Assembly: GCF_052180275.1 (NCBI RefSeq)
Contig: NZ_CP197465.1
Location: 1,364,001-1,428,000 of the forward strand
DNA: 64,000 nucleotides
Direction of reading: 5' to 3'
Source of the DNA: Kumtagia sp052180275
Lineage (GTDB): Bacteria; Pseudomonadota; Alphaproteobacteria; Rhizobiales; Rhizobiaceae
The notes under the pieces were generated by a model. That model did no database searches and had not been told where the DNA came from. It saw only the letters and a list, made by a program, of their open reading frames with translations. Both the position numbers and the translations under genes were made by a program. Each line of letters begins with the position of its first letter. The first letter of the stretch is position 1. This document shows, piece by piece, positions 59,094 through 64,000 of the stretch.

Positions 59094-61196
59094 ATGAAAT
59101 CCCGATCGTTCATGCGCTTTGTCATTGGAATGCTGGCGGCCCTGGCAGTCTTTGCCTTTGCGCCCGGCGCCTCGTTTGCGCAGTCCCAACCTGCTGCCGC
59201 GACGCCCGCTCCGCCGCCCGAGAAAGTGAAGCAGCTGCTCGATCTTCTCAAGGATCCGGAGGTGAAGACCTGGCTGGAAGCGAGGCCGGCGGCCCCGGCG
59301 GCGGCGGAGGAAGATGCCGCGTCGGTGGCGAGCGGCGTGACCGATGTCGAGGCGCTTGTCCGGGGCCATATCGGCCGGCTGACGGATGCGTTCTTCCGCC
59401 TTCCGCAGGAATTCGCGAACGCTTCCGATGTCTTTTCCAAGGACGTGAACAGCGGTCGGCCCGGGGCCGTGCTCACCATTCTTTTGGTACTCATCGGTGT
59501 CGGATATGGCGCGGAATGGCTGTTCCGGCGATTGCTTCGAAGGGTAAGGGGCGACGGTAGGGTGACGCCGGCATCCGAGCAGCCGCTGCGGCTGCTGTCG
59601 GACCTCATCCCCCTCGTGGTGTTCACCCTGGCCAGCGCCGGTCTGTTCCTGGCATTCCAGTGGCCGCCGCTGTTGCGGAAAGTCGTTCTCACGCTCCTGC
59701 TCGCCTTCGTTGTCTTCCGCTTCATCCGCACCATCGCGCGCCTGTTGCTCGAGCCTGGCGGTGCGGCGTCGGAAAGTCAGCCTCGCCTGGTCGACATCGA
59801 CGATGCCGGCGCGCGTTTCTGGTATTTCCGGGTGCAGCTCCTGGCGGGGATATTCATGCTCGGGTGGGCAATCGCCAGCCTGATGCCGCCCCTCAGCTTT
59901 TCGCGGGATGCGGCACTGCTTGTCGCCTATGCGTTCGGGCTCGGTCTGCTCGGGGTCGCAATCGAGACCGTCTGGCACAGCCCGGCGCGCAAAGGCGCGC
60001 CCTCGTCCACCAAGGCCTGGCTGCGGACCTTTTTTCTGGTGATCCTCTGGCTGGTCTGGGTCGTCGGCTTTGTCGGCATCCTTTGGGCGGGCATCTACGC
60101 GCTGCTGCTGCCAAGGGCGGTTTCGGGCGTGGGCCGCATCGCCGAGCGGCTCGCTGGCCGCAGTGAAGGCACGACGCTGTTCGCCACGATCAGGAACGTC
60201 CTTATCGTGCGCGGCGCCCGCGCGGTGCTGATCACGGCGGCGGTCGCCTGGCTCGCCTATATCTGGCATTTCAGGGCAGCCGCGATGGGTGAGAATCCCA
60301 CTGCCGAACACATCGTTGTCGGCCTGCTCAACGGCATCATCATCCTGTTGATCGCCGACCTGCTCTGGCAACTCTCCAAGGCCTTGATCAGCCACCATAT
60401 GCTGCGCGCCGAACATACCGGCGGCACGGTGGAGGAGGTGGCCCGGCGTGGCCGGCTGCGCACCCTGCTGCCGATCTTCCGCAATGCGCTCGCGGTCTTC
60501 ATCGCGGTCGTCGCCGTGCTGACCATCCTGTCGGGTATGGGCGTCGCCATCGCGCCGCTGATCGCCGGCGCCGGCATCTTCGGCGTGGCCATCGGCTTCG
60601 GCTCGCAGACACTGGTCAAGGACATCATCAGCGGCGTGTTCTTCATGCTCGACGATGCGTTCCGGGTCGGCGAATACATCCAGAGCGGCAGCTACAAGGG
60701 CACGGTCGAAGGCTTCAGCCTGCGCTCGGTCAGGCTGCGCCACCAGCGCGGACCGATCTTCACCGTGCCGTTCGGCTCGCTCGGCGCCGTCCAGAACATG
60801 AGCCGCGACTGGGTGATCGAGAAGACGACGCTGACCGTCACCTATGATTCGGACGTCGACCTGGCTCGAAAAATCGTCAAGAAGATCGGGCAGGAACTGG
60901 CGCAGGATCCGGAATTCGCCGACATCACGCTGCAGCCGCTCAAGATGCAGGGCGTCGACAGTTTCGGCGATTCCGGCATCGTGCTGCGCATGAAGCTGAT
61001 GACCAAGCCCGGCCAGCAGTTCGGGATCATCCGGCGCGCCCTGATGATGATCAAGAAGGCCTTCGACGAGAATGGCATCAAACTGGCAACGCCTATGGTG
61101 CAGGTGTCCGGAGGTGGCGACGACACGGCGGCGGTGGCAGCACGCGAAGTGTATCGCAAGCAGAAGCTTGCGGAGGCCGCGGTAACGGCCGAGTGA
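59094..61196 (+). CDS. MscS-family mechanosensitive ion channel (large, YbdG/MscK-like arrangement)
   Basis: A 700-residue membrane protein. Signal peptide MKSRSFMRFVIGMLAALAVF ends near FAQSQPA, followed by a periplasmic segment, then about ten membrane helices. The pore-lining TM3 and beta domain are LIAGAGIFGVAIGFGSQTLV then KDIISGVFFMLDDAFRVGEY (residues 480-525), the standard MscS signature, and IFTVPFGSLGAVQNMSRDW follows. C-terminal cytoplasmic cage to residue 700. I chose the ATG at 59094 with GGAG 6 nt upstream over the one at 59082. It would release solutes on hypo-osmotic shock. Confidence 0.9.
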   Translation: MKSRSFMRFVIGMLAALAVFAFAPGASFAQSQPAAATPAPPPEKVKQLLDLLKDPEVKTWLEARPAAPAAAEEDAASVASGVTDVEALVRGHIGRLTDAFFRLPQEFANASDVFSKDVNSGRPGAVLTILLVLIGVGYGAEWLFRRLLRRVRGDGRVTPASEQPLRLLSDLIPLVVFTLASAGLFLAFQWPPLLRKVVLTLLLAFVVFRFIRTIARLLLEPGGAASESQPRLVDIDDAGARFWYFRVQLLAGIFMLGWAIASLMPPLSFSRDAALLVAYAFGLGLLGVAIETVWHSPARKGAPSSTKAWLRTFFLVILWLVWVVGFVGILWAGIYALLLPRAVSGVGRIAERLAGRSEGTTLFATIRNVLIVRGARAVLITAAVAWLAYIWHFRAAAMGENPTAEHIVVGLLNGIIILLIADLLWQLSKALISHHMLRAEHTGGTVEEVARRGRLRTLLPIFRNALAVFIAVVAVLTILSGMGVAIAPLIAGAGIFGVAIGFGSQTLVKDIISGVFFMLDDAFRVGEYIQSGSYKGTVEGFSLRSVRLRHQRGPIFTVPFGSLGAVQNMSRDWVIEKTTLTVTYDSDVDLARKIVKKIGQELAQDPEFADITLQPLKMQGVDSFGDSGIVLRMKLMTKPGQQFGIIRRALMMIKKAFDENGIKLATPMVQVSGGGDDTAAVAAREVYRKQKLAEAAVTAE

Positions 61197-61239
61197 TACT
61201 CTGGTCCGAGGGACCGGCGGCACGACAGGAAACGGGCAA

Positions 61240-61269
61240 CCGCCGGGATAATTTATTATCTCTCGGCGG
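61240..61269 (+). terminator. Hairpin after mscS-like gene
   Basis: CCGCCG-G-GATAAT(TT)ATTATC-TCT-CGGCGG, two 6-bp stems separated by an internal loop, 44 nt after the stop. No T-run follows, so termination is uncertain. Confidence 0.45.
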
Positions 61270-61317
61270 GAAGGTTGCGACAGTCCAGCAGTCGCGAGGG
61301 CCGAAAATAATAAACTG

Positions 61318-61339
61318 TTTCCGGCACTTGTGCCGGAAA
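61318..61339 (+). terminator. Second hairpin downstream of mscS-like gene
   Basis: TTTCCGGCA(CTTG)TGCCGGAAA, a 9-bp perfect stem with a tetraloop, 122 nt after the stop of the channel gene and before the hypothetical gene at 61466. It is symmetric and could act on either strand. Confidence 0.5.
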
Positions 61340-61465
61340 TTGCGAAGCAGGCGCTCGCCGCCGTCGTCCCTTCTCCGCCTCCGTCGGGCCGTTTTCCCAA
61401 AATTTCATCCCCGCCCCTTCAGCCCGGTGCGATAATCGCGCCGGGCTTGTATGGAGGTCGCGGCG

Positions 61466-62308
61466 ATGGACGGCAATATGGCAATCGAGCGAAACCTGGA
61501 AGCGTTGAAGCGCATCCTGGCAATGCTCGTGGGCATGGCCGGGATGGGCGCGGGGGGACAGCTTACCTCGTTTTCGCAGAAGGGAGCGGCAGCTCGGAAC
61601 GATGCGCGGGCGGGAAAAAGGAAACCTGCCCCTGCACTTACCCTTCCCCGCGGTCTTTACCGCGCCATATTGAAGCTGCTGCGCCCGGCCGAGGCGGCCG
61701 CGCGACGCCTCATCATCGCGGCGGCGCATGGGATCGTGGTGGCGCTGCCACCGCCGCGAAAACCGAAGCCGAAACCCGAAATGGGGCGGGGGCCACGCGC
61801 CTTCATGCCGGTAACACCGGAGAAACGTCCCAAGTCCGCCTTGCGCAGCCTCTCGCTGCCGCTGCTCGATCCGCTGAACAATCCGTTCCGCGTCTGCCGC
61901 CGTTATGTGCCAGCCCACGCAGCCCCGCGCATCCTGTCGCTGGGTTTCGACTCGCCGTACCGTCCGCCGCCTCCGCCGCCGTCGCCGGACGATCCGATCG
62001 ACGCTGATCATCTTGGCCAGCGCCTCGCCGCGCTGGCCGCGGCACTCGACGACTTGCCGGGCCAGGCTAACCGTTTTGCCCGCTGGAAGGCGCGCCACGA
62101 CGCCGCGCGGGCTCGGGCGGAGGAAGGCCGCCAGGCAGGACGGCCTCTGCGCGTCTCACCGCTGCGGCGCGGGCGTCCGCCCGGCGGCCGGCTGTGGCGC
62201 TACGATCCGACAGCCACCCATCCTCGCAGAATCCGCGAGGTCGACGAAATCCTGGCGCATGCCCATGCGCTGGCCGTCTACGCGCTGGAGTGTCGCGACA
62301 CGTCATGA
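61466..62308 (+). CDS. Proline-rich hypothetical protein (280 aa)
   Basis: Starts at the ATG at 61466 with GGAGG 8 nt upstream. A short hydrophobic stretch (RILAMLVGMAGMGAGG, residues 16-31) may be a membrane anchor. Two proline-rich parts follow (PPPRKPKPKPE near 96 and YRPPPPPPSPDD near 166), then a basic, Arg-rich C-terminal half with helix-forming LAALAAALDDLPGQANRFARWKAR and IREVDEILAHAHALAVYAL. I do not recognise the family. Coding is supported by strong third-position GC and the ribosome site. Confidence 0.65.
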   Translation: MDGNMAIERNLEALKRILAMLVGMAGMGAGGQLTSFSQKGAAARNDARAGKRKPAPALTLPRGLYRAILKLLRPAEAAARRLIIAAAHGIVVALPPPRKPKPKPEMGRGPRAFMPVTPEKRPKSALRSLSLPLLDPLNNPFRVCRRYVPAHAAPRILSLGFDSPYRPPPPPPSPDDPIDADHLGQRLAALAAALDDLPGQANRFARWKARHDAARARAEEGRQAGRPLRVSPLRRGRPPGGRLWRYDPTATHPRRIREVDEILAHAHALAVYALECRDTS

Positions 62309-62652
62309 CACCACCCTTGCCGAACCAGGGGTCTCGAAGCGCGAAACATTCCACCAGGCTCAATGGCCAGACGGGGTAAAATCCGGGCGTGGCGGCGCGA
62401 GCGGCTGCCCGAAAGTGCCCTGATTCCGTTTGGGGATGAAGCCGGCCTGACCCGTCTCGCTTGCGCCGGGCCGCGCCAGCCCTCATCATGGGCCCGGCCT
62501 CGCTTTGATGGCCGGGAGGCAGGCCGGTGGTGGCGGGGTCCCCCCGGGGGTGCCGGCGGTCAAATGAATGTGATCCGGGCGTTGTACGTAACAAGTCGTC
62601 GTTCGCATTCGTACCTGGGGCAAGATCCCGAACGAAGGTGCAAGAGACAATC
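62309..62652. other. Intergenic region upstream of msrB
   Basis: 344 nt with no gene I can support. GC-rich to about 62570, then a more neutral stretch 62575-62650 that probably holds the msrB promoter. Confidence 0.45.
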
Positions 62653-63138
62653 ATGATCACACGTCGATTTCTCCTGAAGGGCGCGGCCGGCGTCGCCATG
62701 GCTGCCGCTGCTGCCGGCCCGAGATCGGTCTTTGCCGCCGAGACCTTCGAGGTGACGCATACCGAAGAGGAATGGCGTAAGCTGCTGACGCCGGACCAGT
62801 TCGCGGTGTTGAGGCAGGCCGGAACGGAGCGGCCGTTCACCAGCCCGCTGAACGACGAGCACCGCCGGGGCAGTTTCGCCTGCGCCGGCTGCGACCTCGA
62901 CCTGTTCTCGTCGACCACCAAATTCGACAGCGGCACCGGCTGGCCAAGCTTTTGGGCGCCGCTGGAGAAGGCGGTCGGCACCGAGGACGACACGTCGTTC
63001 GGCATGGTCCGAACCTCCGTGCACTGCGCGCGCTGCGGCGGGCATCTCGGCCATGTCTTCGACGACGGCCCCAAGCCGACCGGATTGCGCTATTGCATGA
63101 ACGGCGTCGCCATGACCTTCAAGCCGGTCGCGGCCTGA
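62653..63138 (+). CDS. msrB: Tat-exported peptide-methionine (R)-S-oxide reductase
   Basis: A 161-residue MsrB, full length, with an added Tat signal (TRRFLLKGAAGVAMAAAAAG, residues 3-22). The four zinc Cys are in CAGCD and CARCGGHLGHVF; the catalytic Cys148 is in LRYCMNGVAM. It reduces the R-form of methionine sulfoxide, here in the periplasm as a folded protein. The frame is open to 62527 without similarity; the ATG at 62653 is the start. The next gene, 16 nt away, encodes a CcdA/DipZ-like thiol transporter that would reduce it. Confidence 0.92.
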   Translation: MITRRFLLKGAAGVAMAAAAAGPRSVFAAETFEVTHTEEEWRKLLTPDQFAVLRQAGTERPFTSPLNDEHRRGSFACAGCDLDLFSSTTKFDSGTGWPSFWAPLEKAVGTEDDTSFGMVRTSVHCARCGGHLGHVFDDGPKPTGLRYCMNGVAMTFKPVAA

Positions 63139-63154
63139 GAGAAAGCCAGAAATC

Positions 63155-64000
63155 ATGCTGCTTTTCCTGCTCGCCTATCTCGGCGGCGTGCTGACGATCG
63201 TCAGCCCGTGCATATTGCCGGTGCTGCCTTTCGTCTTCGCCCGCGCCGACCGGCCGTTCCTGCGCAGCGGCCTGCCGATGCTGGTCGGCATGGCGCTGAC
63301 CTTCGCGCTGGTCGCCAGCCTGGCGGCGGTGGCCGGCGGCTGGGCGGTCGAGGCCAATCGCTGGGGCCGTTTCGCGGCGATCCTGCTGCTTGGCTTCTTC
63401 GGCATCACACTTTTGTTCCCGAGCCTGTCGGCCCGGCTGACGCAGCCCCTGGTCGACCTCGGCGCGCGGCTGTCGCTGGGTGCCGACGTGGCGACCGCTA
63501 GGGGCAAGGGCGGTATCTGGCCGTCGCTGCTGCTCGGCGTGGCAACCGGCCTGCTTTGGGCGCCCTGCGCCGGACCGGTGCTGGGGCTGATCCTGACCGG
63601 AGCGGCGCTGAATGGCGCCAATGTCGGAACGACGCTGCTGCTCGCCGCCTTCGCCGCGGGTGCGGCAACCTCGCTGGCCCTGGCGCTGCTGGTCGGCGGA
63701 AAAGTGTTTGCGGCGATGAAGCGCTCGCTGGGCGCCGGCGAATGGGTTCGGCGTGGGTTGGGCGTCGCCGTGCTGGCGGCGGTGATTGCAATCTTCCTCG
63801 GCCTCGACACCGGCTTCCTGACGCGGCTGTCGCTGGCCAGCACCGCCTCGCTTGAGCAGGGCCTGCTCGACAGGTTGCACCCGGAAGGCGCGCCGCAGAC
63901 GGCGGCGTCGTCCGTGGTGATGGATAACGGTGCGGCTATGAGCGGCGGCCCGGCGATGATGTCCGGCGGTCCCGCCATGATGAGCGGCGGTCCGGCAATG
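63155..64000 (+). CDS. CcdA/DipZ-like cytochrome c biogenesis/thiol-transport protein, partial
   Basis: The gene runs off the right edge after 282 codons. MLLFLLAYLGGVLTIVSPCILPVLPFVFA and LLGVATGLLWAPCAGPVLGLIL hold the two redox-active Cys of CcdA/DsbD transmembrane domains, within six helices to about residue 215. It passes electrons from cytoplasmic thioredoxin to the periplasm. After residue 240 a linker follows, ending in three tandem MSGGPAM repeats. A thioredoxin-like domain would be expected beyond the edge, as in DipZ. Next to the Tat-exported MsrB, the likely client. Confidence 0.85.
   Translation, partial: MLLFLLAYLGGVLTIVSPCILPVLPFVFARADRPFLRSGLPMLVGMALTFALVASLAAVAGGWAVEANRWGRFAAILLLGFFGITLLFPSLSARLTQPLVDLGARLSLGADVATARGKGGIWPSLLLGVATGLLWAPCAGPVLGLILTGAALNGANVGTTLLLAAFAAGAATSLALALLVGGKVFAAMKRSLGAGEWVRRGLGVAVLAAVIAIFLGLDTGFLTRLSLASTASLEQGLLDRLHPEGAPQTAASSVVMDNGAAMSGGPAMMSGGPAMMSGGPAM
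63938..64000 (+). repeat. Three tandem 21-nt repeats encoding MSGGPAM
   Basis: Units at 63938-63958, 63959-63979 and 63980-64000, differing only at synonymous positions, so the repetition is kept at protein level. The array reaches the window edge and may continue. Confidence 0.85.

Noticed and set aside
59028..61400. Long minus-strand open frame opposite the MscS channel
   Set aside because: Antisense shadow of a gene with clear MscS motifs; low-complexity, charged translation.
1..64000. CRISPR arrays, tRNA or rRNA genes, intact insertion sequences
   Set aside because: No regularly spaced repeats, no cloverleaf or rRNA signature, and no transposase was recognised on reading; a tRNAscan or ISfinder run would be decisive.

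Overview
This is a GC-rich, gene-dense chromosomal segment that looks like a member of the Rhizobiales (Hyphomicrobiales), most like Mesorhizobium or another Phyllobacteriaceae. The reasons are the gene families (three multi-gene ABC transporters, multi-PAS hybrid kinases, Tat-exported enzymes, a winged-helix/ATPase regulator), frequent TTG and GTG starts with strong Shine-Dalgarno sequences, and many 4-nt stop/start overlaps. This placement is inference from gene content; no rRNA or housekeeping marker other than typA is present. I see no tRNA, rRNA, CRISPR array or intact insertion sequence.

Layout. (1) 1-4.7 kb: a rhamnose or sugar-acid operon on the minus strand (Gfo/Idh oxidoreductase, rhaM, solute-binding protein, partial enolase-family dehydratase), divergent from a LacI-type regulator with an operator-like palindrome between them. 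(2) 4.8-13.9 kb: a six-gene minus-strand cluster of alpha/beta hydrolases, SDRs, a VOC protein and an enoyl-CoA hydratase-like protein, several with export signals, divergent from a 949-residue winged-helix/NTPase/TPR regulator. (3) 14.4-16.6 kb: a PAS hybrid histidine kinase. (4) 17-22.2 kb: a five-gene operon with an FAD amine/amino-acid oxidase and a spermidine/putrescine-type ABC transporter. (5) 22.4-29.2 kb: a GNAT acetyltransferase, a DUF6916-type protein, three tandem phage-tail-collar paralogues and a 1094-residue beta-propeller/cadherin/RTX-like protein around an AT-rich intergenic region; this is the least explained group. (6) 29.4-33.8 kb: a type III-like restriction-modification pair. 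(7) 34-39.7 kb: a HupE/UreJ protein facing a larA-larC-larE-larB nickel-pincer operon headed by a fumarylacetoacetate-hydrolase-family gene. (8) 39.8-44.9 kb: a deletion scar with remnants of an SDR and a tctA gene, denD, a nucleotide-sugar dehydrogenase/aminotransferase pair, and a parDE module whose toxin is frameshifted. (9) 45-53.5 kb: typA, then a dipeptidase plus dipeptide-type ABC transporter operon. (10) 53.6-64 kb: a small conserved-looking protein, a 1515-residue multi-PAS hybrid kinase, an MscS-family channel, a proline-rich hypothetical protein, a Tat-exported MsrB and the start of a CcdA/DipZ-like thiol transporter.

How it fits together. Most of the window is catabolic transport and enzyme modules, each with its own regulator or sensor. 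In all three ABC operons the solute-binding-protein gene is followed by a strong stem-loop before the next gene, a layout expected to raise binding-protein mRNA relative to its partners. The lar operon couples nickel-pincer cofactor synthesis to a sugar-acid-type hydrolase, but its 5' end appears to have been deleted. The last two genes form a logical pair: a periplasmic methionine-sulfoxide reductase and the membrane protein that would supply it with electrons.
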